From the NCBI RefSeq assembly GCF_019972815.1, contig NZ_BPPA01000008.1, forward strand, positions 1 to 64,000: a DNA stretch of 64,000 bases, written 5' to 3'. The notes beneath the pieces were generated by a model. That model was not told the DNA's origin. It saw nothing but the letters and a program-made list of their open reading frames with translations, and searched no databases. This document shows positions 33,408 to 41,590 of this stretch, in pieces. Position numbers and translations under genes: made by a program. The stretch comes from Lactobacillus huangpiensis. GTDB lineage: Bacteria > Bacillota > Bacilli > Lactobacillales > Lactobacillaceae. Position 1 is the first letter of the stretch, and each line of letters begins with the position of its first letter.

Positions 33408-35901
33408 TTTTAGTTCCTCTCTTAAAAGTTAGCGGTTGTATTTGCAATTTATCAACTAGACTTGTTTGTGCAGTAAAAATTAATACCTGATTGCTTCCAG
33501 CAATAGCTTGAAGCAACTTTTCAATTTCATTAACTCTTTGATCATCAAAGTTAACAAAAGAATCGTCTATTAATATAGGTAAATTTATTTCATCTTGTAT
33601 CTGTTGAACAAAAGCCAGTTTTAAAGCAAAGTATAATTGTTCAGAAGTTCCTCTAGAAAGATATTGCACTTCTATCTTTTTACCATCAAAACGAGTAACC
33701 GTTATTTTTTTACCAAATTCAATATTATTATACCGATTATTCGTTAATAGTCGCAAATATTCTTTAGCAGTAACCAACATTTTAGGAAATCGTTCATTCG
33801 ATGCCAGATCAAGAGCTCGACCAATCCATTCAGCTGTAAATAAGTTAGCCAGATATTCAATACTCAAATTTTTTAATTTTGCTTTTAAATTAGCCAGTTT
33901 TTGTTTTTCTTCGAAAACAGCTGTGGAGTTTGCTAAATTTTCCATTTTTACTTTTATTTCAGCTGTTTTTTCTTGTAAATGATTAATATTTTCATGAACA
34001 GAAGAGATCTTTAACCTTAAATTTTCGAGATCATTTTGATTTTTGGTTTTATTTTTTGCATAACTTTTCAACTCACTTAAATCATTCTGCAAATTTGACT
34101 TAAGAGCATCAATTTGGTTTTGTATCTTATCCTGTTTTAACTTTTGCTTTTGGACTTGCTCATATTCAGCTAAACTCGAAACTTGCGCTTTTGCTAAGAT
34201 TATTTTTAGTTTAGTGGTAATTTCATTGAGTTCATCTTTATTTTCAACCAAACTATTTTTTAAACTAGTTTGCTTTTCACGGCGCAATTTCTCTAAATTT
34301 ATTTTCTCAGTTAGTTGGTCTAGTGCATTCAATACATCTTCAAAAGTACTTACAGTTTGATTCAGTTCATCACCTAATTGGACTGCTATCGGTGTGACTA
34401 ATCCTATTAACTCATTTTTTCGCTGATTATTTCTTTTTAAGTTTTGAATTAATACTTGATATTGTCTCCACTCATTAATTAAATTATTTATATCTAAATT
34501 GATTGGATTAATACCATACCGTTTTTCAAAAGACTGCCTTTGTTGCCTTATTTTTTCGTTCTGTTCTGCAACAGTTTCTACTGTTTTTTGTGTTTGTTTT
34601 TGCCGATAAGAACCAAATACTATTAATGCCAGTCCAACACCGCTAGCTAAAAAGCCAAAAACTTGTGCAATAAACAATAAAATTAAACCGACAACAAAAA
34701 TAATGCCACCAAAAAGAAGGAATTGCTTAGAATTATCACTCTTACTCTGCTCAATCTTCAATTCCTTTTGAGGTAGTTTTTGATAATCTTCTTGCAACTT
34801 AATTATTTGCTCTTGATTCATTTTCACAATTTTATTTAAATTTGAATCAAGTGCAATAAGTTGATTTTGCTCATCTTTTATTTGTTCATCTTTTTGTAAG
34901 CAGTTGCGATATTCTGATTGCCATTGCAATACTTCCGGCTTTTTTTGTGACAGCTTTGAAACTGCTGTATTTTCTTCCGGATCATCGGAATATTCATTTA
35001 ACTTTGCAGTTATTTTTTGTTGCTTTTTATGCAAAGATTCAGCTTGTATGGTTAGAGTTTGAGCTGACTGAAATTGCTTTGAATCAAAATTAATTGTTCT
35101 AACTTGATTTTGCAAATCCTGCAATTTTTCGTAACTCGGAAAAAGTTTTTGAATCTTATCTAAACTGTCATACTCTTTTTGTAATTCAAGTTCTTTTTGC
35201 TCTTCTTGATGTTGCAAACCTCTTTGCTTCTTAAAATTGCCATTAAGTTCTTGGTAAACCGAAAATTCATTTTCAGAGTTACTGACTTCATTTTCTTGTT
35301 CTTTAATTTCTAACAACAATTGGTTAATAGGCGGCTTTTTACCAGTTTTTTTGAACAAGGCATCAGCACTTTTAGAAAAATCGTCACGTAAAGTTATCAG
35401 ACTGTCACTATTAGCCTCACCCAAATAATAGATACGTTCCATTAAGTCTTTCTGCTTAATTTGATCAACTTTTGCCAGCATATCCTGATTAAAAATAAAA
35501 CTGTCAGTATAAAATTTACCATCAATATTTTTAATTTGATCAAAAAAAACATTTTCTGGTACAACCTGATTATCACATTTAACAGTCAGAGTGCCAGCTT
35601 TTGAACCTTTACCCTTTGCATAAAGTCTTTCCAATTGATAATGCTGACCATTTTCATTTTCAAAAAATAAAGATCCACCCATTGGGCTAACTTGTGCTAA
35701 AGGAGTATAGTCCTCAAAAAATTCTGAACCCTGATTAGCAAGGTGGAAACCAAATAAAATCTGCTTAATGAAGGCAACGACGGTGCTCTTTCCCGCTTCA
35801 TTTACCCCATAAAAAACATCAATATTTGAATTTGTTAAATCAAAAGTAAAGTTTGAAAATTGACCAAAATTAACTATTTGAATTCTAATTAATTTCATCA
35901 T
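33400..35901 (-). CDS. yhaN: YhaN: SMC/Rad50-like ATPase with central transmembrane hairpin
   Basis: This 833-aa ATPase belongs to the AAA_27/YhaN group. The N-terminal Walker A is in VFYGVNEAGKSTVVAFIKQ and the C-terminal half has the ABC-type signature YLSRGTSEQLYFALKLAF and Walker B NLPILIDDSFVNFDD, so the head forms when both ends meet. Between them are two long Gln/Lys/Glu-rich coiled-coil arms (about 170-380 and 435-680). Midway, near residues 392-430, two strongly hydrophobic segments lie back to back (FLLFGGIIFVVGLILLFIAQ, then FLASGVGLALIVFGSY). No CxxC zinc hook is present. It overlaps yhaM by 8 bases and yhaO by 17. Confidence 0.93.
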   Translation of the reverse strand: MMKLIRIQIVNFGQFSNFTFDLTNSNIDVFYGVNEAGKSTVVAFIKQILFGFHLANQGSEFFEDYTPLAQVSPMGGSLFFENENGQHYQLERLYAKGKGSKAGTLTVKCDNQVVPENVFFDQIKNIDGKFYTDSFIFNQDMLAKVDQIKQKDLMERIYYLGEANSDSLITLRDDFSKSADALFKKTGKKPPINQLLLEIKEQENEVSNSENEFSVYQELNGNFKKQRGLQHQEEQKELELQKEYDSLDKIQKLFPSYEKLQDLQNQVRTINFDSKQFQSAQTLTIQAESLHKKQQKITAKLNEYSDDPEENTAVSKLSQKKPEVLQWQSEYRNCLQKDEQIKDEQNQLIALDSNLNKIVKMNQEQIIKLQEDYQKLPQKELKIEQSKSDNSKQFLLFGGIIFVVGLILLFIAQVFGFLASGVGLALIVFGSYRQKQTQKTVETVAEQNEKIRQQRQSFEKRYGINPINLDINNLINEWRQYQVLIQNLKRNNQRKNELIGLVTPIAVQLGDELNQTVSTFEDVLNALDQLTEKINLEKLRREKQTSLKNSLVENKDELNEITTKLKIILAKAQVSSLAEYEQVQKQKLKQDKIQNQIDALKSNLQNDLSELKSYAKNKTKNQNDLENLRLKISSVHENINHLQEKTAEIKVKMENLANSTAVFEEKQKLANLKAKLKNLSIEYLANLFTAEWIGRALDLASNERFPKMLVTAKEYLRLLTNNRYNNIEFGKKITVTRFDGKKIEVQYLSRGTSEQLYFALKLAFVQQIQDEINLPILIDDSFVNFDDQRVNEIEKLLQAIAGSNQVLIFTAQTSLVDKLQIQPLTFKRGTKNV

Positions 35902-37096
35902 TAGCTCCTTTCAATTTACTATTCAACTTAACTTCAGCGAGTTGCTTCACTTCCAGAGCAAATTCAGGGTCTTGGGCTAAAGTATCAGTATAATCAGATT
36001 TTAAAGCCCAAATTTTGCTTATTTGAGCAAATTGTTCAGAACTAAAAACTTCTTTTTCAGCCTGTTTAAAGTATTTTTGATCATTAGAAGCGATTTCTAA
36101 ATTATCCCCATTAATAAACCTCACATCTACCAATTGTGAATCGTGAGTCAGTTTTCTGGAAATCATTTGCCAAAAATCACTGTCTTGAACCAATTCTTTT
36201 TCTTTTTCATTCAAAAAATCAGCACCCTTAATTTGCAGACAAAAATAAGTAGTTGATATGGCGGACAAACAATTAATAATCATATTTTCCAGTTCTGTTT
36301 TTGTCATTGGTTGTGTTAATTCAATTTCTTTTTTACTCCATGTAATAGAATTAGTCTGCACAAAATGAATCTTAGTTTGTTTTGTTTGCTCATCAATAGT
36401 TCCTAAATAGCAACCTTTTGGGCCGGTTTCATTAATGTGACGCCCTTGGATATTTCCCGGGTATACAATTAATGGCGTTTCGGACAAGACTTGTCTTAAG
36501 TGAATATGACCCAATGCAAAATAATTATAATTTAGATTTTGTAACTCACTCAAACTAAAAGGAGCATAAACATTTTGTGAACTTGCACCAGCTCTTTCCT
36601 GTGCGTGCATGATGCCAAAGGTATAACGATTGCTTTTAGCAGGAAACTGCGTTGCAAAGTCTTCATTAATATGATTTGCCAAATATGAAAAGCCTGTCAC
36701 GTCATACTCAAAACCATTTTTTGTTTTATAAGAGACAGTTTCTACTTTTTCACCATTACCCAATAATTTGAAATATGGACTTTCAGCAACCAATAAGTCT
36801 TCCTTTGACATATGATCATGATTGCCAAAAATCATAATTACCTGAATCTGCGCATTGACTAGTCGCTCAATTTCATGGGCGAAAAAAATTTGTACACTGG
36901 GAGTTGGCTTGAAACTATCAAAAGTATCCCCAGCAATTAATACTAAATCTACCTTTTCTTTTAGAGCCAGATCTACAATTTTAGTTAAAGATTGCATTGG
37001 AGCTTTTTGAATCTGCTTAAAACTCTCAGATGGTAAAAAAGATAGCCCCAAAAATGGACTATCTAAATGTGCGTCAGCAAAATGGATAAATTTCAT
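35885..37096 (-). CDS. yhaO: YhaO: calcineurin-like metallophosphoesterase (SbcD/Mre11-like)
   Basis: This 403-aa DNA-exonuclease-type phosphoesterase has metal-binding motifs in order: FADAHLDSPF, IAGDTFDSF, IFGNHDHMS, GIMHAQE and ALGHIHLRQ. This is the Mre11/SbcD pattern. The C-terminal third (about 260-400) is the capping and partner-binding region. Its end overlaps the yhaN start by 17 bases, so the two are translationally coupled and probably form a nuclease-ATPase complex. Distinct sbcCD genes may exist elsewhere. Confidence 0.93.
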   Translation of the reverse strand: MKFIHFADAHLDSPFLGLSFLPSESFKQIQKAPMQSLTKIVDLALKEKVDLVLIAGDTFDSFKPTPSVQIFFAHEIERLVNAQIQVIMIFGNHDHMSKEDLLVAESPYFKLLGNGEKVETVSYKTKNGFEYDVTGFSYLANHINEDFATQFPAKSNRYTFGIMHAQERAGASSQNVYAPFSLSELQNLNYNYFALGHIHLRQVLSETPLIVYPGNIQGRHINETGPKGCYLGTIDEQTKQTKIHFVQTNSITWSKKEIELTQPMTKTELENMIINCLSAISTTYFCLQIKGADFLNEKEKELVQDSDFWQMISRKLTHDSQLVDVRFINGDNLEIASNDQKYFKQAEKEVFSSEQFAQISKIWALKSDYTDTLAQDPEFALEVKQLAEVKLNSKLKGANDEIN

Positions 37097-37098
37097 TA

Positions 37099-37452
37099 TT
37101 ATTTATTCCTAAGACCATCATAAAGGTCATTAATTGGCTTAGTAATTGCTTTTTGAACGTCGTCAATTGTTTTATACATACTTTGTTCAGCCTGCAAGAG
37201 TTTTAATATTTGTGCATTTTTTTGCACTTTTTCATTTAATTTTTTATAATCCTCTTCTAGATCCTTAGGAAAATCTCTTCCCTCAGACTGTGAATTAATA
37301 ATTTTTGTTTGCATTTCATCCATCTGTTTGAACAAAGCTGCACTTTCTTCATTGTTTTTAACTGCAGCAACGGCATCACTTAAAGCCTTAAATTCGTCAA
37401 GCTTTTGCAAATCGGTTGCTACTTGATTTGCTGAATCATAAATATTAATCAT
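37099..37452 (-). CDS. YlbF/YheA family protein
   Basis: This 117-aa all-helical protein begins MINIYDSANQVATDLQKLDE and contains a family core of two helices rich in charged residues (FKALSDAVAAVKNNEESAAL, LKLLQAEQSMYKTIDDVQKA). It matches the DUF964/YlbF group, some of whose members act with YmcA and YaaT in RNase Y-dependent RNA turnover. It lies 2 bases before yhaO and 14 after the penicillin-binding protein gene, so it is within one transcript with yhaOMN. A role in RNA processing is inferred. Confidence 0.82.
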   Translation of the reverse strand: MINIYDSANQVATDLQKLDEFKALSDAVAAVKNNEESAALFKQMDEMQTKIINSQSEGRDFPKDLEEDYKKLNEKVQKNAQILKLLQAEQSMYKTIDDVQKAITKPINDLYDGLRNK

Positions 37453-37466
37453 ATTTTTCCTCCTAA

Positions 37467-39524
37467 TTAATGACCTAAAAGTCCTTTAATGTCATTATAC
37501 CATTCATTAATTTTTTCTCCTGCTGAACCTAAGCCTTTTTCGATTTTATCACCAAAGCCCTTTGTCCAATCAGAACCAGCACCGTTACTTTGAATAATTT
37601 GCTTTGGTGCTTGTTCTTTAAATTGATTTTGAGCAGTATATGGCAAAATTGCTTCCATTTCAGCTTTGTATAATCTGGTAATACCAGTTTCTGAAACTCC
37701 ATGCATGAAGTGCTGCTGATTAGTACGGTCAAAGCCAACCCAAGTAGCTACCACAACGTCAGGAGTATAACCAACGATCCACTGATCTTTAGTACCAAAG
37801 CCATAAGAGTTTGGTACTTCAGTTGACCCAGTTTTACCCGCAACCCGATAACCGGCTGGTTGAGCCGATGTTCCAGTTCCGCCTGCAAAAACTCCCAATA
37901 ACATGGTAGTCATTTCTTTAGCGGTATTTTCAGAGATAATCCGATGCGTGCCTGTATCATGATTTTCAGCAATCACATTCCCACTAGCATCAGTAATCTT
38001 AGTGATGAAATAAGAGTTATTAGGCAAATTTCCCTTATTGGCAAAAGCTGAATATGCTCGAGCCATTTGGATTGGTGAAACACCTGTTGATAGCCCACCT
38101 AAAGCTAAAGCAAGATTTTGGTCTTCTTTTGGCACCTTGATACCAAAATTATTAGCTGATTGAACTCCCTTAGATACCCCTATTCGATCTAATAGCCAAA
38201 CTGCAGGAACATTTTTGCTCTGCGCCAAGGCAGAATACATCGGGATTTTATCAGAATAGCCATTGTCAACGTTATGCGGTTGATAACCATTCTTACCAAA
38301 ACGCTGCAGTTTATTAGAAAGCTGTGAATCATAGTGATAACCTTGTTGAAGTGCTGGAGCATAAGAAACTATCGGCTTAATTGAAGAGCCTGGCTGTCTT
38401 TTCATTTGAGTCGCACGGTTATAGCCACGGAAAACATGTTTGCCTCGACCACCTACTACTGCTCTAACTGCACCTGTTGTAGGGTCCATTACCACTGATG
38501 CGCCTTGAGGTTTAGTACCATCAGTTGCGTTTTGCGGGAACAGATAACCTTGGTCAAATTTTTGCTGCAGCTGACTTTGATAATTTTGATTAAGGGTTGT
38601 ATATATCTTCAATCCCTTATTCATTACGTCTTCTTCTTTTAGACCATAGCGATTAATTGCTTCATCAACTACTGCGTCAAAGAAATAAGGGTAACGATAC
38701 CCATCTTTATTATGATAAGTATCATGTAAAGTTAAACCAATTTTTTGCTCACTTTTCGCCCTGGAACTTGATAATTTTTTATTATCAACCATTAGATTTA
38801 AAATCAGGTTTCTCCGAGACAAAGCATAGGACATATGGTCAATTGGGTTATATTTACTTGGATTACGCAAAATACCGGCTAAAGTTGCTCCTTCTCCGAT
38901 TGTCAACTGACTGGCATTCTTGCCAAAATACTTTTGACTGGCATCTTCAACGCCCCATACACCATTGCCAAAATAAGCTTTATTAAGGTACATAGTCAAT
39001 ATGTCTTTTTTAGAATAAACGTGATTTATCTCGACAGCAAAGAAAAGCTCTTCAACTTTACGAGAGAATGTTTGCTTTTGAGTCAACAAAGCATTTTTAG
39101 CCAATTGTTGTGTGATAGTCGAACCACCACCAGATATTTGACCACGATTAAGAACCAAGCCTAAAGCAGCTCTGCCCATGCCTTTGATACTAAAGCCTGG
39201 GTTCTTCCAGAAAGTACGATCTTCTGTTGATATAACTGCATTTTTTACATTAGGTGAAATTTTATTATAGCCAACATAGGTGCCTTTTTGTGAGTATAGT
39301 GAACCAGATTTTTGGCTTCTATAATCGTAAATACCAGTTGTAGCTGATAATGATGCCTTTAAATTTGATATGTTTGAAGTTTTAACTTTAACGGTATAAT
39401 AAGTACAAACCAATAACATCACGGTAAGCAAAATCAAAATGATCCAGCGACCGATAAAAAAACGGTTATCAAAACGGTGCCATAGGCCACCTATCCCGTT
39501 TTTCTTTGGTTCATTGTTTTCCAT
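37467..39524 (-). CDS. Class A penicillin-binding protein (transglycosylase/transpeptidase, PBP1A/2A type)
   Basis: This 685-aa bifunctional enzyme polymerises and cross-links peptidoglycan. One TM segment is at about residues 24-45. The GT51 domain (about 60-250) has ISTEDRTFWKNPGFSI with the catalytic Glu, SGGGSTITQQLAKNALL, EELFFAVEI and MYLNKAYFGNG. The transpeptidase (about 330-620) has QPGSSIKPIVSY (SxxK), SKNVPAVW (SxN) and VAGKTGSTEVP (KTG). The product lacks long C-terminal PASTA or fibronectin domains. It is the first gene of a run with the YlbF-like and yhaO-N-M genes. Confidence 0.95.
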   Translation of the reverse strand: MENNEPKKNGIGGLWHRFDNRFFIGRWIILILLTVMLLVCTYYTVKVKTSNISNLKASLSATTGIYDYRSQKSGSLYSQKGTYVGYNKISPNVKNAVISTEDRTFWKNPGFSIKGMGRAALGLVLNRGQISGGGSTITQQLAKNALLTQKQTFSRKVEELFFAVEINHVYSKKDILTMYLNKAYFGNGVWGVEDASQKYFGKNASQLTIGEGATLAGILRNPSKYNPIDHMSYALSRRNLILNLMVDNKKLSSSRAKSEQKIGLTLHDTYHNKDGYRYPYFFDAVVDEAINRYGLKEEDVMNKGLKIYTTLNQNYQSQLQQKFDQGYLFPQNATDGTKPQGASVVMDPTTGAVRAVVGGRGKHVFRGYNRATQMKRQPGSSIKPIVSYAPALQQGYHYDSQLSNKLQRFGKNGYQPHNVDNGYSDKIPMYSALAQSKNVPAVWLLDRIGVSKGVQSANNFGIKVPKEDQNLALALGGLSTGVSPIQMARAYSAFANKGNLPNNSYFITKITDASGNVIAENHDTGTHRIISENTAKEMTTMLLGVFAGGTGTSAQPAGYRVAGKTGSTEVPNSYGFGTKDQWIVGYTPDVVVATWVGFDRTNQQHFMHGVSETGITRLYKAEMEAILPYTAQNQFKEQAPKQIIQSNGAGSDWTKGFGDKIEKGLGSAGEKINEWYNDIKGLLGH

Positions 39525-39608
39525 TTTATCTGCTCCTTTAGAAACAACTAAAATTGTACCATATTAAAGGAAATTACCTTTATTTTCAAAAAGATTTAAC
39601 AAATATTT

Positions 39609-40478
39609 ATGAGCTATTATTTTACCTTTAACTTTCCTAAAAATCTCAATCCATGTTCTGTAAATAATTTATTACGTCTATTACTGGTTCCCAGAAAATG
39701 GCGTCATTTTTTACGCGTTGAACGTAAAGTACAGATTAATGGTAGTTATTATCATTTTAATCAAAAAGTAAAGCCAAATGATAAAGTTGAACTATGGCTC
39801 GATCACGTTGAAAGCAAGCAACATATTTATCCAGAAAGTGGTAAAATTCCGGAGGTTATTTACGAAAATGACAATCTCTTAATCATAAATAAACCTGCAG
39901 GGCAAAAGACGCATCCTAATTCAAATGAAACTAACACAGCTTTGAATGATTGTGCCACCTATTTAGGATTTTCCCCTTTTATCGTACATCGGCTAGACAT
40001 GTTAACCAGTGGTCTGCTACTGGTTGCCAAAAACCCGGCTGTTGTTCCTATTTTAAATCGCGAATTAACCAGTAAACTTTTTCAGCGCGAGTATTTAGCT
40101 GTGATTAGTATTAATGAATCGATAGCTAACAGAGGAACAATCGATTTGCCAATTGGCCATGACCCACTTGATCAGCGCAAACGCAAAATAATAAGCAATG
40201 GTCTAAAGTCAATCACACATTATCAGATTTTAAAGTATTTAGACAACAATACTGCTTTAGTTAAATTAGAACTAGAAACAGGAAGGACGCACCAAATTCG
40301 GGTTCATTTGGCTGCGATTGACTGCCCAATTGTGGGAGATCCACTGTATAACCCCAACTTTAAAAATGAACAATTTTTGCATTTAACTGCGTATCAAATT
40401 TCTCTGAAAGTTCCCTTCACATTAGACAAACTGAAAGTAAAATTACCGTATAAAGATATTCCTCTACTGCAAAATTAA
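39609..40478 (+). CDS. RluA-family RNA pseudouridine synthase
   Basis: This 289-aa pseudouridine synthase shows an N-terminal S4-like region (RLLLVPRKWRHFLRVERKVQIN) and the catalytic domain with IVHRLDMLTSGLLLVAKN (catalytic Asp in HRLD), then LELETGRTHQIRVHLAAIDCPIVGDPLY (in pieces). Members of this group act on 23S rRNA or tRNA; the target cannot be named. The ribosome binding site is weak (only A-rich upstream). It is divergent from the penicillin-binding protein gene. Confidence 0.92.
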   Translation: MSYYFTFNFPKNLNPCSVNNLLRLLLVPRKWRHFLRVERKVQINGSYYHFNQKVKPNDKVELWLDHVESKQHIYPESGKIPEVIYENDNLLIINKPAGQKTHPNSNETNTALNDCATYLGFSPFIVHRLDMLTSGLLLVAKNPAVVPILNRELTSKLFQREYLAVISINESIANRGTIDLPIGHDPLDQRKRKIISNGLKSITHYQILKYLDNNTALVKLELETGRTHQIRVHLAAIDCPIVGDPLYNPNFKNEQFLHLTAYQISLKVPFTLDKLKVKLPYKDIPLLQN

Positions 40479-40514
40479 AAAGACCGTTTGTCAAATGACC
40501 AACGATCTTCTTTA
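40478..40514 (+). terminator. Terminator after the pseudouridine synthase gene
   Basis: The imperfect hairpin AAGACCGTTTGTC/GACCAACGATCTT, loop AAAT, is followed by CTTTATTT. It directly follows the stop codon. Confidence 0.65.
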
Positions 40515-40656
40515 TTTAATTAAAAATTCTATAATGTAGTACTTGAAGATTCAAATCAAGTAATTTTGCTAATAAATAATACTGTTAACCTATTTATCCA
40601 ACAATTTTTAATAAATTCTAATTAAACAAAAGCTATTTACTAAGTTTTCTGATAAT

Positions 40657-41571
40657 TTAATCACCCACGAAAGTACCAGCTTCTACTTCACGAATAAAAT
40701 CTGCTACATGCTTATAATAAACATCAGGATTATCAACCATGTGATGATGTCCTGCATTCGGTGTAGTAACTAAGCGTGAGTTAGGAATTTCACGTTGCAT
40801 AATCTTTGCAGTCTCTAAAGGCATAGTATCTTCTTCACCAAAAGTCAAAAGGGTAGGCATTTTTATTTGCTTTAAGTACTTTCTAAAATGCCAATCTTTT
40901 AATTTACCTGTTACTACAAATTCATTATCACCTTGAAAGGCATGGTAAACAGGCAAACCACCAATACGCTTAATATGATATAGCTTGCATGGCTGTCGCC
41001 GATCAAGAAAGTTAATATTTAATATTTGAATATCCTCTTGGTAGCGTTTATTGTCATAGTCATTGTTTTCTTCACAATCACGCATAAAATCTATTTCTGA
41101 TTGCGGGAAAATTTCTTGTCTACGACGGTTAATTGACTCAATATAGTCATCAGTATCATCAACCATGGAAGAAATAATAGTCCCTTTTAGGTGTTGACCA
41201 TATTTCACTGCATATTCTTGTGCAAGCAGGCCACCCCAACTTTGTCCAATCAAGTAGCAATTATCAAGACCAAGTTTGGCACGAACTTCATCAACTTCAT
41301 CAAGGAAGTATTCATAAGTTAAGTATTTGGCTGCAATTTCAGGATTATCATAATCCGGTTGATCTGAATAAAGAGAGCCTAACTGATCATACATAGTAAC
41401 TTGAACATGTAGTCCCTGCTTTGCTAATTGGTCAGCAGCATCTTCCCAATATTCATGATTTCCTCCTGGACCTCCATGAAGTGCCAATAAATGAATATCA
41501 CCTTCACCTTGGGTACTTGTCCACAAATGATAGCCATTATCTAAAGTTATAATTTTTGTTCCAGTTCTCAT
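40657..41571 (-). CDS. Proline-specific peptidase, alpha/beta-hydrolase (S33 family)
   Basis: This 304-aa cytosolic S33 peptidase of the PepI/PepR (proline iminopeptidase/prolinase) type releases N-terminal proline or cleaves X-Pro/Pro-X dipeptides. Visible are the oxyanion HGGPGGNHEYW, MYDQLG, the nucleophile elbow YLIGQSWGGLLAQEYA and the C-terminal His in NAGHHHMVD. It has no signal peptide. It lies 19 bases downstream of an oligopeptide-binding protein gene, so peptide uptake and proline-peptide breakdown may be co-expressed. Whether it is PepI or PepR is not separable by eye. Confidence 0.88.
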   Translation of the reverse strand: MRTGTKIITLDNGYHLWTSTQGEGDIHLLALHGGPGGNHEYWEDAADQLAKQGLHVQVTMYDQLGSLYSDQPDYDNPEIAAKYLTYEYFLDEVDEVRAKLGLDNCYLIGQSWGGLLAQEYAVKYGQHLKGTIISSMVDDTDDYIESINRRRQEIFPQSEIDFMRDCEENNDYDNKRYQEDIQILNINFLDRRQPCKLYHIKRIGGLPVYHAFQGDNEFVVTGKLKDWHFRKYLKQIKMPTLLTFGEEDTMPLETAKIMQREIPNSRLVTTPNAGHHHMVDNPDVYYKHVADFIREVEAGTFVGD

Positions 41572-41590
41572 TGAAATTTACAGCTTCTTT

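Noticed and set aside
38657-38986. A 109-aa plus-strand frame inside the penicillin-binding protein gene
   Set aside because: Antisense shadow; the minus-strand gene has all GT51 and transpeptidase motifs.
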